This document shows positions 17,894 to 26,921 of a stretch of DNA of 64,000 nucleotides, piece after piece. This DNA is from AP-15 sp963736715. GTDB lineage: Bacteria > Pseudomonadota > Alphaproteobacteria > ATCC43930 > CGMCC-115725. Within the stretch, counting starts at the first letter, position 1, and each line of letters opens with the position of its first letter. The stretch is taken from positions 1 through 64,000 of the forward strand of contig CAVTQA010000003.1 of assembly GCA_963736715.1 (NCBI GenBank), given 5' to 3'. A model generated the notes under the pieces. That model was not told the origin of the DNA and did not search any database. It was given only the letters and a program-made list of their open reading frames with translations. The translations under genes were made by a program, and so were the position numbers.

Positions 17894-18862
17894 CTAGCGG
17901 CCATGCAGCCAATCCTCGATCAGGCGGCGGGCGATCGAGTCGAGGCGCGGCATGCGGAAACTGTCGTCGTCGGGGTGCGACGACAGCCAGTCGCGGGTGA
18001 ACCAGCGGGCGTCTTCGAGTTCGCCGTAATCGATCGTGATCTCGGTCGTCCGCGCCTCGGCGTGAAAGCCGAGCATGATGTTGCCGGGAAAGGGCCAGGG
18101 CTGCGAGGAGTGGTAATGGACGGCGCCGACTTCGACGCCGGTCTCTTCACGCACTTCGCGCGCGACGGCGTCTTCGAGGCTCTCGCCCGGCTCGACAAAG
18201 CCGGCCAGGGTCGAGTACATCCCGGGCAACGGGAAGTTCTTGTTGCGGCCGAGGAGCGCGCGCTCGCCGTCGGTGACCAGCATGATGACGGCCGGATCGG
18301 TGCGCGGGAAATGCATCGCATTGCAGGCGGGATCGGTGCAGCGGCGCATGTGCCCCGCTTCCTCGCTGCGCGTCGGACTGCCGCAGAGGCCGCAATAGCG
18401 ATGCCGCGAGTGCCAGAACACCATGGCGCGGGCGAGCGCCAGGAGCGCCCCTTCGCGCCGCTCGATCCGCGGCCCGACCTGGCGCAGATCGGCGAACCGC
18501 ACCGTCGCGGCCTCGACACCCGATGCGGCCAGCGCCGGGGAACGCAGCATGTCGAGCGGCGCCTCGACCGGCGACAGGTCGAGCGCGAAATGCGCCCGCT
18601 CCTCGATGACGCCGAGAAACACCACCTCGCCGCTGGCGAGCCGCTCCTGGCTCACTCCGAAAATGTCGGAAATGCTGGCCGATTGGAGCACCGCCGCGCG
18701 CGGCTCGCCGCCTTCGAGCTCGACCACGAGGTTCTGGTTGCGCCAGACCGGCACAAAGAGGCTGCCGGGATCGGCAATCCGTTCGAGGATCCATTGGGTA
18801 TCGCGGCGGCGCAAGCCGGCGCGCTCGAAGCCGGGATGAGAATAGAAATTAGGCGGCCGCAT
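17894..18862 (-). CDS. nudC: NAD(H) pyrophosphatase / NAD-capped RNA decapping enzyme
   Basis: This Nudix hydrolase of 322 residues cleaves NADH to NMNH and AMP and can remove NAD caps from RNA. Diagnostic features are the zinc ribbon CGLCGSPTRSEEAGHMRRC...C in the middle, the Nudix box GFVEPGESLEDAVAREVREE, and the NudC-specific SQPWPFP array just after it. All box glutamates are present. The ATG at 18862 lies inside a sequence shared with the region after the ECF sigma gene, so its upstream region has been rearranged. Regulation cannot be read here. Confidence 0.96.
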   Translation of the reverse strand: MRPPNFYSHPGFERAGLRRRDTQWILERIADPGSLFVPVWRNQNLVVELEGGEPRAAVLQSASISDIFGVSQERLASGEVVFLGVIEERAHFALDLSPVEAPLDMLRSPALAASGVEAATVRFADLRQVGPRIERREGALLALARAMVFWHSRHRYCGLCGSPTRSEEAGHMRRCTDPACNAMHFPRTDPAVIMLVTDGERALLGRNKNFPLPGMYSTLAGFVEPGESLEDAVAREVREETGVEVGAVHYHSSQPWPFPGNIMLGFHAEARTTEITIDYGELEDARWFTRDWLSSHPDDDSFRMPRLDSIARRLIEDWLHGR

Positions 18863-18939
18863 TCGCGCACACTGTCACAGCCCCCGGACCGCGGCAAGGC
18901 GGCGCTTCAGATAGGCCCGCTCGACATCGTTCGCCATCC
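18845..18939. repeat. Remnant of an ECF sigma 3' end, direct repeat of 20206-20301
   Basis: The two segments align over about 95 bp with roughly 80-85% identity. On the minus strand both encode MANDVER-x-YL-x-RRLAAVRG followed by a TGA stop, i.e. the last 20 residues of the sigma factor. They bracket the LysM-protein gene. The copy beside nudC is cut off upstream by a stop, so it is only a remnant. Confidence 0.8.
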
Positions 18940-18989
18940 GCGATTTCGCCAGTCAGTCGCGCGACCGCTAAAGGCGATTGCGCGTCGGC

Positions 18990-20112
18990 TTACGTGGGAA
19001 TGTTGAGCTGCTGGCCCGGCGTGATCACCTGTGGATCAGGTCCAATCACGGCATTATTCGCGTTATAAATCATCCTCCAAAGGGGTTCCGCCCCGTCTTG
19101 GTAAAACTGTTGGGCAATAGCTGATAACGTGTCGCCCGGCTTCACCGTATATGAAACCGATCTTTGAAGTGTTGCGACGGTGATGTGTGGCCAACTCAGC
19201 CCATTGAAGTTCAGCAATACGCGCTGAGTATATTGCAGCTGGTGAAAATCCGGGCCGCTCTGCAACAGGGCCCTGCACGGCCTCGATCCAAAACGTCGCC
19301 GTGACGAGCGCGGCCTGTGCGTTCGGCCCCTCGTTCGGGCTGCCTTGCAGAAACGCCGTATTGGCGAGCCCGCCGCCAAAAACTGGAGTGCTCTGATCTG
19401 ATGAGACTTCGAGCACGACAGTGTTTTTGATCCTCTTCCCCTCCAGCGCACGTTTGAGAACAAGATTTGGGTTGTCAACGATGGCTTGATCGATGCCGAC
19501 CAGACCGTCGGGAGGTGTCCGAAATTGGGAGGGGTTGGAAAGAGTGGATTCCGGAAAGGGCACCGGTTTTGCGGGGTTCCCAATCACAAAAGGCGTGATG
19601 TTGATATCCGCGATATTCGGCCCCTCCGAACTCGGGGACGCGATGCCCTGTGCGAGGACCGTTGTACCGTGCGGTATCGATGCCATACGCACAACCGTAG
19701 GCATCTCTTGCGGATGCTCCGTCTGCGGCACGGTCACCCAGATGCCGGGTTCGAGGTGAAGCCCCGCGGGTTTGCCGCTCGCGTCTTTGATGTTGGCATC
19801 GGCGATCGTTTGCAGATACCGCAGCCCAAACATGTTGATGTCCGGCTGAAGCAAGCCGCGATTTGGTATCGCGCCCGGGATCTCCTCGAAGCTCAACGTC
19901 TCCTCGGTGAGGTTGAGCTCCAGGAAGCGATCCTGATTTGGCGGACCTCCTTGAAATGGCCGCCAAATGACGTTGAAACCATTTCCCGCCCAGGTTCCCT
20001 TCAAACCTTCGAGGAAGCCGAGCGGGGTCTCAGTCGGGCCGGCTAGAGAGAAGCGCAGCGGCCTCGCGATCAAGGGGATCGGCGTAAACGAAAAATCGGG
20101 TTTGAGCTCCAT
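18990..20112 (-). CDS. Beta-barrel (heme-binding-like) protein with C-terminal LysM domain, frameshifted
   Basis: The main frame encodes LEGLKGTWAGNGFNVIWRP and QPDINMFGLRYLQT segments typical of a conserved, nitrobindin-like predicted heme-binding barrel family; the assignment is from memory of sequence style and is tentative. Near 19252-19258 one base too many shifts the frame. The other frame continues FHQLQYTQRVLLNFNGLSWP, then a LysM module (YTVKPGDTLSAIAQQFYQDG, ITPGQQLNIP) that would bind peptidoglycan. Removing one base gives a single 373-residue protein. The ATG at 20112 follows GGAGAGGGGAG. No signal peptide is evident. The gene sits between two copies of an ECF sigma 3' end, which suggests insertion. 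Confidence 0.7.
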
Positions 20113-20237
20113 CTCCCCTCTCCGTTTCGCGGTTGCTAGACGATTAACCTTCAATACCGCGGACTACTCCCCGGAACAAGGGGTGCGGCTGAAGCCCGGA
20201 TGGAGTAAATATTAGCCGCCCACTTTCGCGCAGACTG

Positions 20238-21501
20238 TCACACCCCCCGGACTGCAGCAAGGCGGCGCTCCAGATAGACGCGCTCGACGTCGTTCGCCAT
20301 CAGCGCGAGAGCCCGCCTGTAGGCATCTGCCGCGGCTTCGAAAGAGCCGAGCCGGCGCAGCATATCGGCGCGGGCGGCGTGAAACAGGTGATAGCGATCG
20401 AGCTCACCCGAGGTTCCCAGTTCATCGATGAGCGCCAACCCGCGCTGCGGACCCTCGCTCATCCCGAACGCGACCGCACCGTTGAGCTGCACCACCGGGC
20501 TCGGTTGGATCCGCGCCAGCTCGCCGTAAAGCGCGGCAATCTGCGCCCAATCCGTCTCGGCCGGGCTAGCGGCTTCGGCGTGCAACGCGGCAATCGCTGC
20601 CTGAAGCTGGTAGGGGCCGATCCGGCCCATTCGCAGCGCCGAATCCACGAGCCCCAACCCTTCGTCGATCTGGGCGCGATCCCAAAGCGAGCGGTCCTGC
20701 TCCTCCAAGGTTACCAGCGCGCCCGCAGCGTCGACCCGCGCCTCGCGGCGCGAGTCATGCAGCAGCATCAACGCAAGCAGGCCACAGGCCTTCCGGATCA
20801 CTCGGATCGATCGCACACAGCACGCGGCCGAGCCGAATGGCTTCGGCGCACAGCTCCCGCCGGATCAGCGCATCACCTGCCGTCGCAGTGTAGCCCTCGT
20901 TGAAGATGAGGTAGATGACCGCCTGCACCGCGGCGCGGCGTTCGGGCAAGGCATCGTCTGGGGGCACCTCATAGGGAATGCGAGCTTCTTGGATCTTCCG
21001 TTTGGCGCGGACGAGCCGCTGCGCCAAGGTCGGCTCAGGAACGAGAAAAGCCCGGGCGATCTCGCAGGTCGAGAGCCCGCCCAGAGTACGCAACGTCAAG
21101 GCGATTTGCGCGTCGCGATTGAGCGCCGGGTGGCAACAGGTGAATATCAGCCGCAGCCGATCATCGGGAATTTCGGAGTCGAGCGCCTCCGGCACTAGCG
21201 GGTCCCCGCTACTCGCAAGAGCGGCTTCGTGTTCCAGTAGAGGCTGCTTCTCCCGCCGCGCGCGCTCGCGCCGCCGCGCATCGATCAGCTTGCGGTAGGC
21301 GACGGCCGTGATCCAAGCCGCCGGATTATCCGGTACGCCTCGTTCGGCCCAATAGCGCAGCGCCGCCGCGAACGCCTCTTGCATCGCCTCTTCGGCGCGA
21401 TCGAAGGAGCCGCACAGCCGGATCAGGCTGGCGATGATCCGGCCGTGCTCGCAGCGAAATACCGCTTCCACCGATGCGCAAACTTCACCCGATGGTGCCA
21501 T
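20238..21501 (-). CDS. ECF sigma factor of the DGPF-associated (ECF42-like) type, frameshifted
   Basis: The first part contains region 2 (FDRAEEAMQEAFAAALRYW) and region 4 (LSTCEIARAFLVPEPTLAQRLVRAKRKI). The second part, in another frame after about 20790, is the long C-terminal TPR-like extension ending RRLAAVRGV that defines this subgroup. One extra G in the GAAGGCC run (20785-20795) breaks the frame; corrected length is 420 residues, as expected. The upstream neighbour is a YCII/DGPF protein, the conserved partner of this sigma group, 18 bases away. A GST gene begins the apparent operon. No anti-sigma gene is visible, which fits regulation through the C-terminal domain. Confidence 0.9.
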
Positions 21502-21519
21502 CGATCCTCGGCAAAGCTC

Positions 21520-21885
21520 CTAGCGCGGGGGAATGCTGGCGATCGGGCGGATCTCGATGCAGCCCTCTTCGCCCTTGCACGCGGTCGGGATCTTTGCGGC
21601 CCAAGCGACTGCCTCGTCGAGGTTCTCGCAGTCGAGGATATAGTATCCGGCGAGCTGTTCCTTCGTCTCGGCGAACGGGCCGTCGAGGACGAGCGGCCTG
21701 CCGTCCTCCTTGCGGACGGTGGTTGCCGTCGCGGTCGGCTGCAGCGGCTCGCCGGCAATGAATACGCCCTTCTCGTCTGCTTTCGTCCATCACCGCCCAA
21801 TGCCCGGCCTTGACCTGCTCCCGATCCTGGGCCGAGGCCTCGGCGAAGTCTCGCTCGCGGCTGTAGACAGGAACATATAGCGCAT
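21520..21885 (-). CDS. YCII/DGPF-family protein, two compensating frameshifts
   Basis: This is a small dimeric-barrel protein that accompanies ECF42-type sigma factors. Its name-giving motif is visible in PLVLDGPFAETKEQLAGYY. GGAGATC precedes the ATG at 21885. To follow the family one must add a base after FL (about 21868) and remove one A in GAAAGC (about 21783-21786); the stop at 21520 is then in frame and the length is 121 residues. As written the middle third is read in the wrong frame. It lies between GST and the sigma factor with 17-18 base gaps, so the three genes form an operon. Confidence 0.82.
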
Positions 21886-21902
21886 GGCCCGATCTCCGTC
21901 AT

Positions 21903-22559
21903 TCAGCCTTCGATCGTCCAGGACGAGCGGCCCGGGAAGGGCGGCGGAACCGCTTCCCTGACGCCGGGACGCGCCATGTGGCGCTCGTAATAGGCCGCAA
22001 GCCCCGAATTGCGGCGCAGCATTGCGCCGCTCTCGGGCAAATGGTGGAGGTAGAACAGCATCGGCAGCACGTTCATATCGGCCAGCGTGAAGGTACTGCC
22101 GACGAGATGGCCGGTCTTGGCCACGGCGCGGTCGAGCATCGCAAATTGCGTCTCCAGCTTCGGCAGAGCGCTCTCGATGGTCGCGCGGTTGGGGCTGCCA
22201 TCCGGGGTGCCGGGAAAGAAGTAAGCGCCCACATAGGGCCGCGCCACCAGCACATCAAAATGCGTGTTGACGATCGAAATCCACTGCTCGGTTCGCGCGC
22301 CTTCGGCCGGATCCCTCGATACCAGCGGCGGCCCGTCGAAAGCATGGTCGATGTAGAAGCAAATGGCGCGGGATTCGGCGAGGGTGAGGTCACCGTGACG
22401 AAGCGCCGGGATTTTGCCCAGCGGATGGATCGCGTCGACCTCGGCGGTGTGCGGCATGACCGGGATAAGGGTGTACGGCACACCCTTCTCGTGGCAAGCG
22501 GTGCGGCTGACCCAGACGTAATTGCTCTGGGGCGCGCCGATGATCTGAAGCTCTGCCAT
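21903..22559 (-). CDS. Glutathione S-transferase family protein
   Basis: This 218-residue protein has an N-terminal thioredoxin-like domain (QIIGAPQSNYVWVSRTACHEKG, then PLGKIPALRHGDLTLAESRAI with the cis-proline and E-S glutathione-binding pair). An all-helical C-terminal domain contains TFTLADMNVLPML, the conserved N-capping box. It would conjugate or isomerise electrophiles with glutathione in the cytosol. It is the first gene of an apparent operon with the YCII/DGPF protein and ECF sigma factor. The catalytic residue is probably the S or Y in QSNYVW, which cannot be settled by eye. Confidence 0.94.
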   Translation of the reverse strand: MAELQIIGAPQSNYVWVSRTACHEKGVPYTLIPVMPHTAEVDAIHPLGKIPALRHGDLTLAESRAICFYIDHAFDGPPLVSRDPAEGARTEQWISIVNTHFDVLVARPYVGAYFFPGTPDGSPNRATIESALPKLETQFAMLDRAVAKTGHLVGSTFTLADMNVLPMLFYLHHLPESGAMLRRNSGLAAYYERHMARPGVREAVPPPFPGRSSWTIEG

Positions 22560-22677
22560 GGCTGTACTCCTTCGGTGATGTAAACACCGGGACGACGCGC
22601 GAGGGACGCAAAATCGACAGGGCGAATTAATTTTTTAGGCTTGTCGTCAAAACGCTGTCGCCGGCCTGTCAGCCCGG

Positions 22678-25005
22678 TCACAACTGATCGCGCCGCAGCG
22701 GAACGACGTTGTCGGGCTCTTCCGGAGAAACCCGATGAAGGGCGGTCTGAACCGCTTCGGCCAAGGTTTCCAACTTGAATGGTTTCTTGAGCAGGGCGTG
22801 ACTCCCCAGGCTGTTCCCAAAGCGCGACAGATCCGCGTAACCGCTGGCGAACAGCACCTTGAGGTCGGGCCTGGTGCGCCGTGCCAAGCGCACCGTATCC
22901 AGTCCCGACAGCTCGGGCATCACCAGATCCGCGACCATCAGGTCGCAAGGCGTGTCCCGCTCGAGGATCTCCAACGCGGCGCGTCCGCTATCCGCCTCCG
23001 TGACCACATACCCGATATCCTGTAGATCCTGCGCGATGATCCAGCGGACATCGGGGTCATCGTCGACGACGAGGATGTGAGCTCCCCCGGCCGCGCGGGC
23101 CGGCCTCGCGCGGGCTGTGCCGAACGTCGCGGCCTCGATAGCGCGGGGCAGATAGATCTGCACGGTGGTCCCCTCGCGCAGGCGACTGAGAATGCGCACC
23201 GTGCCGCCAGATTGCCTTACGACGCCGAACACCATAGACAGACCCAGCCCCGTCCCCTTGCCGACCTCCTTGGTCGTAAAGAACGGCTCGAAGGCGCGCT
23301 CCAAGACCTCGGGGCTCATTCCGGTTCCGGTATCGCGCACCGACACCAGCACGCAGTCCTGGCGTGCGACTTCTTCCGGCAATTCCTCGCTCGTCGCCCG
23401 GATGTTTGCCGTTTCGATCAGCATCATGCCGCCGCCCGGCAAGGCGTCGCGCGCGTTGAGGGCGACGTTGAGGAGCGCCGTCTCGATCTGGCCGGTATCG
23501 ATCAGAACCGGCCAGAGTTTGCTCGCCAAAGCATGCCGAATCTCGACGGTAGGGCCGATCGAGCGGCGCAGCATCTCGGTCATCTCTAGGATGATGGAGT
23601 TGAGGTCGGCCGGGATCGGGTTGAGGCGCTGTTTACGGGCAAATGCGAGCAGTGATTCAGTGAGTTTGGCGCCCTGTGAGGCGCCGCGTTGCGCCGTGTG
23701 CAGAAAGCGCAGGCTCTTATCGTCCGAAATCCGTGGCTCGAGCAGCGCCAGGGAACCGGAAATAGCGGTCAGCAGATTGTTGAAGTCATGCGCAACACCG
23801 CCGGTCAGCTGCCCCATCGCCTCCATCTTTTGGGCCTGCAGCAGCGCCGATTGCGCCTGCTCACGTGCGTCGATTTCGGCCCGGAGCCGTTCATTGGCTG
23901 CGGCAAGCTCCCGGGTGCGCCCGGCTACCGTGCTCTCTAGCTGCTCGCGGTTGCGCGCCAGCGCTGCGGCGGCATTGCGAAGCTCATTGCCGACATCCTC
24001 TAGTTCGCGCACGCCGCAGCTCAATGAATCGACCCGCTCACCTCTGCCTAACGCCTTGGTGGCGGCGGTGAGCGCTTCGACCGGCCGCCGGATCGCCCGA
24101 GCCATCCACCAACCCAGGACAAGGCTCAAGGCGAGGACTGCTGCGCCGCCGCCAAAGGCCAACAATCGCGCGCGGCGAATAGGGCCGTCCACAAATTGCC
24201 TCGGCAGACCGATCGCTACGGTCCATCCGGTAATCGGCGAGCGCCGGAATGTTGAATATACGGAGATGCCTTCACTCGTGACACTGGGGAACCAGTTCTC
24301 CGCCGGCTCGCGCATCGCTTCCAAAAGCGTCGGCGAAACCTGCTTGCCGAGAAACCGATCCAACTCTCGATTGCGCGCCAGAATGACGCCCTTGCGATCG
24401 AAGATCCCGACCGTCCAATCGGGCGAAAGACTTTGCTCCTTCAGCAGCGACGACAAAACCTCAGGGCCGAGCCCCATTGCCAATACGTAAACGACCTGCC
24501 CGTCTCGGAAAACCGGCACCCCCGCCACCAGGATCGGCCGGCGCAACACGGCACCCATGATCAAATCGGAGATCTGGGGCTGACCCGTCGCAACGACGCG
24601 GTCGTGCATTTCGGTATTGGTCGCGCGCGGGAGCGGTTCGCCGAACGGCCGGTTCGTGCTGAGGAGTTGCTGTCCTTTCGTGTCGTGCAGGACGATCGAC
24701 GTTCCGCGGATCGTGAGGGCGGCGCGCATCTGTTGGTCAAAGGCCGAGAAGTCGCCGTCGCGCAGACTCGGCGATACTGCGAGGACCTGAAGCTCCGCTT
24801 GTATCGCGCTGACCTGGCGGTCTACGTCCGCAAGCAGATCTTCTACCCTCTGCTTGACGTCTAGCTGGATCTGCGTCCGCTGATCATCGACCATGCGCAG
24901 GATGGCCCAGCTCGCGAGCGCGACGAGCGGCAGCGCGGTCGCGACGGCCAGCATCGTGAGCCGTGCCTGAATGCCGAAGCTGCGGCGCCGCACGAATAGC
25001 CTCAT
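22678..25005 (-). CDS. Membrane-bound hybrid sensor histidine kinase
   Basis: This protein has 775 residues. Transmembrane helices at about 15-36 and 281-303 bracket a periplasmic dCache-like sensor (residues 37-280). A HAMP-like region and a short coiled coil (350-390) lead to a HisKA domain with phosphoacceptor H406 in GGVAHDFNN. The HATPase domain shows NVALNARDAL, DTGTGM and GTGLGLSM boxes. A C-terminal receiver domain (643-765) has phosphoacceptor D693 in VADLVMPELSG. A separate response regulator or phosphotransfer protein is not next to it, so the output is unknown. It is transcribed alone, with about 100 bp gaps on both sides. Confidence 0.95.
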   Translation of the reverse strand: MRLFVRRRSFGIQARLTMLAVATALPLVALASWAILRMVDDQRTQIQLDVKQRVEDLLADVDRQVSAIQAELQVLAVSPSLRDGDFSAFDQQMRAALTIRGTSIVLHDTKGQQLLSTNRPFGEPLPRATNTEMHDRVVATGQPQISDLIMGAVLRRPILVAGVPVFRDGQVVYVLAMGLGPEVLSSLLKEQSLSPDWTVGIFDRKGVILARNRELDRFLGKQVSPTLLEAMREPAENWFPSVTSEGISVYSTFRRSPITGWTVAIGLPRQFVDGPIRRARLLAFGGGAAVLALSLVLGWWMARAIRRPVEALTAATKALGRGERVDSLSCGVRELEDVGNELRNAAAALARNREQLESTVAGRTRELAAANERLRAEIDAREQAQSALLQAQKMEAMGQLTGGVAHDFNNLLTAISGSLALLEPRISDDKSLRFLHTAQRGASQGAKLTESLLAFARKQRLNPIPADLNSIILEMTEMLRRSIGPTVEIRHALASKLWPVLIDTGQIETALLNVALNARDALPGGGMMLIETANIRATSEELPEEVARQDCVLVSVRDTGTGMSPEVLERAFEPFFTTKEVGKGTGLGLSMVFGVVRQSGGTVRILSRLREGTTVQIYLPRAIEAATFGTARARPARAAGGAHILVVDDDPDVRWIIAQDLQDIGYVVTEADSGRAALEILERDTPCDLMVADLVMPELSGLDTVRLARRTRPDLKVLFASGYADLSRFGNSLGSHALLKKPFKLETLAEAVQTALHRVSPEEPDNVVPLRRDQL

Positions 25006-25110
25006 TGAAGACCTCAGCGCATCATCCGGACCGGTTGCAACCGGTCGGCACCTCCGGTGCGATTACGCGATGGCAATCGTCAAAAACGCGCCCGCTAATC
25101 TTGGTCGCTC

Positions 25111-25773
25111 CTAGGCTATTTGCGCGCCCAGGAATGCCGCCATTCGCTCCCATGCCTGGTTGGAGCAAGCGACGTCGTAAGCCGCGCTGCGTTCGTTGGC
25201 GAAGGCATGCGCCGCGTCATAGCGGTAGATCTCGTGCGTGACGCCGGCTGCCTTCAATGTCTTTTCTAGATCGTCGACCGCCGCCGGTGTGCACCAATCG
25301 TCCTTGTTGGCGAAATGACCTTGCAGCGGGATACGGATCTTGGCCGGGTCGGCGAACGCCTTCGGCGGGATTCCGTAAAAGCATACCCCGGCGGCGAATT
25401 CCGGGACATGCACGGCGGCAGCGATGGTCAAGGCTCCGCCCATGCAGTAGCCCATCACCGCCACCCGTCCGCTCTGCGCTTGCAGGTGCTGCGCGGCGCC
25501 GCGCAGGTCCTGGTGCGTGGCGTCGGCGAAATCGAGGCCGCTCATCAGGTGATTGGCTTCGTCCGGCTGGGTGGTGAGGCGGCCTTTGTAGAGATCGGGC
25601 GCCAGCGCGTTGTAACCGGCTCGGGCGAAGCGGTCGGCCACCCCGCAAATCTGGTCATTGAGACCCCACCACTCCTGGATCACGACAACCCCCAGCCGTC
25701 CTTGGCCGACTGCCGCGAGGTACCCTTCGGTCTTGCCCCCGTCGGGGCGCGCAAACTCGATCATCGTGCCCAT
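25111..25773 (-). CDS. Dienelactone hydrolase family protein
   Basis: This 220-residue alpha/beta hydrolase carries the nucleophile elbow GYCMGG with cysteine rather than serine, the family hallmark. Asp is in NKDDWCTP and the final His in AAHAFAN. The family hydrolyses cyclic lactones such as dienelactone in chlorocatechol breakdown, but many members have other carboxylic-ester substrates. The gene lies 27 bases downstream of the luciferase-like monooxygenase gene and probably shares its transcript. An oxygenase making a lactone and a hydrolase opening it would be a sensible pair, though this is inferred from position only. Confidence 0.94.
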   Translation of the reverse strand: MGTMIEFARPDGGKTEGYLAAVGQGRLGVVVIQEWWGLNDQICGVADRFARAGYNALAPDLYKGRLTTQPDEANHLMSGLDFADATHQDLRGAAQHLQAQSGRVAVMGYCMGGALTIAAAVHVPEFAAGVCFYGIPPKAFADPAKIRIPLQGHFANKDDWCTPAAVDDLEKTLKAAGVTHEIYRYDAAHAFANERSAAYDVACSNQAWERMAAFLGAQIA

Positions 25774-25800
25774 CGAGAACGCTCCTGTTACACACCGGCC

Positions 25801-26817
25801 TCACGCATCGGCAAAGGCCGGCATCACCTCCTGCGCAAACAGCTCGACCGATTTCATCGCCTCCTGATGGGAGATCGTGCCGAAGGCGAAATCGCATACG
25901 AAATAAGTCGCGCCGGCGGCTTCGGACTGAGCGGCGATATAGTCGCGCACCTGGGCGGGCGTGCCGGCGATGGCGTGCCCATGCGCCTGCAGCGGATCCC
26001 ATTCCTCGGGCAGCCCGTCCTTCAACGGGAACGGCACATCGTATTTCGCCCACAGCAGCTCCATATGCCGGCGCCATGGGCGATAGGCACGGCGGGCGAT
26101 GTCGCGCGCCTCGGCCTCAGTCTCGGCAACGACGATATGGCGGTTGATGCCCATCACCGGCAGCTCGGATGCGGGCCGGCCGTGCTTGCGCCATTCCGCC
26201 TTGTAGAGTTCGATGATCGAGCGCGCCTGCGCGGTGTCGCGCAACGTGACGATATGGGCGCCGTGCTCGGCCGCCCAGGGAATACTGTCCGGCCGGCTCG
26301 TGCCGTACCACAGCTCCGGATAGGGCTTCTGAACCGGCTTCATGACCATCGGCACATGGTCGAAATCGTAGAACTTGCCGTGATAGGTCAGCTCGTCTTC
26401 GGTCAGGCCGATGCGGATGGCGTCGAAGGCTTCGCGGAACTGCTGCATTCCGGTATCGAAGTCGACACCGTAAAACCCGACCTCGATCGGCGAAATGCCG
26501 CGGCCGACTCCATAGAGAAACCGCCCGCCGCTCATCTGGTCGAGCATGCAGATCTCGTCGATCAGCCGCAACGGATGGTAGAGCGGCAATAGGTAGACCA
26601 TCGGGCCGAACCGCAGCTGTTTCGTGCGCTGCGCGACCGCCGAGAGAAAGATGCCGGGCGACGGCGCATAGCCGAGCGGCGTGTTGTGATGCTCGGCCAG
26701 ATGATATCCGTAGAACCCGGCGCGGTCGTACGCTTCGATGAGCCGCAATCGCTCCTCGAAATGCCGGGTCAGCGGCAGCCCGCTGTCGTCTAGATGGTCA
26801 AAAACCCCGAAGCGCAT
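25801..26817 (-). CDS. LLM-class flavin-dependent oxidoreductase (luciferase-like)
   Basis: This TIM-barrel monooxygenase of 338 residues would use reduced FMN and O2. Features are the N-terminal FGVFDHLDD strand, YHLAEHHNTPLGYAPSP, LRFGPMVYLLPLYHPLRL-type strands and the SGGRFLYGVGRG phosphate-binding segment. The substrate cannot be inferred from sequence alone. A separate flavin reductase is not adjacent. It forms a probable two-gene operon with the dienelactone hydrolase. Immediately upstream is a palindromic repeat that separates it from the GMC oxidoreductase gene, which points the same way. Confidence 0.92.
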   Translation of the reverse strand: MRFGVFDHLDDSGLPLTRHFEERLRLIEAYDRAGFYGYHLAEHHNTPLGYAPSPGIFLSAVAQRTKQLRFGPMVYLLPLYHPLRLIDEICMLDQMSGGRFLYGVGRGISPIEVGFYGVDFDTGMQQFREAFDAIRIGLTEDELTYHGKFYDFDHVPMVMKPVQKPYPELWYGTSRPDSIPWAAEHGAHIVTLRDTAQARSIIELYKAEWRKHGRPASELPVMGINRHIVVAETEAEARDIARRAYRPWRRHMELLWAKYDVPFPLKDGLPEEWDPLQAHGHAIAGTPAQVRDYIAAQSEAAGATYFVCDFAFGTISHQEAMKSVELFAQEVMPAFADA

Positions 26818-26835
26818 CGCCCTCTCCTCGCGCTG

Positions 26836-26921
26836 TCATTGCGAGCGAAGCGAAGCAATCTCGCGCCGCTCGGCCTCGTTGTCGCGAGATTGCTTCGTCG
26901 CTGCGCTCCTCGCAATGACAT
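26836..26921. repeat. Palindromic intergenic repeat (TGTCATTGCGAG type)
   Basis: The arms TGTCATTGCGAG and CTCGCAATGACA enclose further inverted parts around GAAGCAATCTCGC / GCGAGATTGCTTC. It fills the gap between two codirectional genes and ends at the stop codon of the GMC gene. It could form a long hairpin in RNA. The same style of element is common in proteobacterial genomes. Confidence 0.85.

Noticed and set aside
17822..19006. 394-codon plus-strand open frame
   Set aside because: Antisense to nudC, whose Nudix box and zinc ribbon are unmistakable; composition is typical of a shadow frame.
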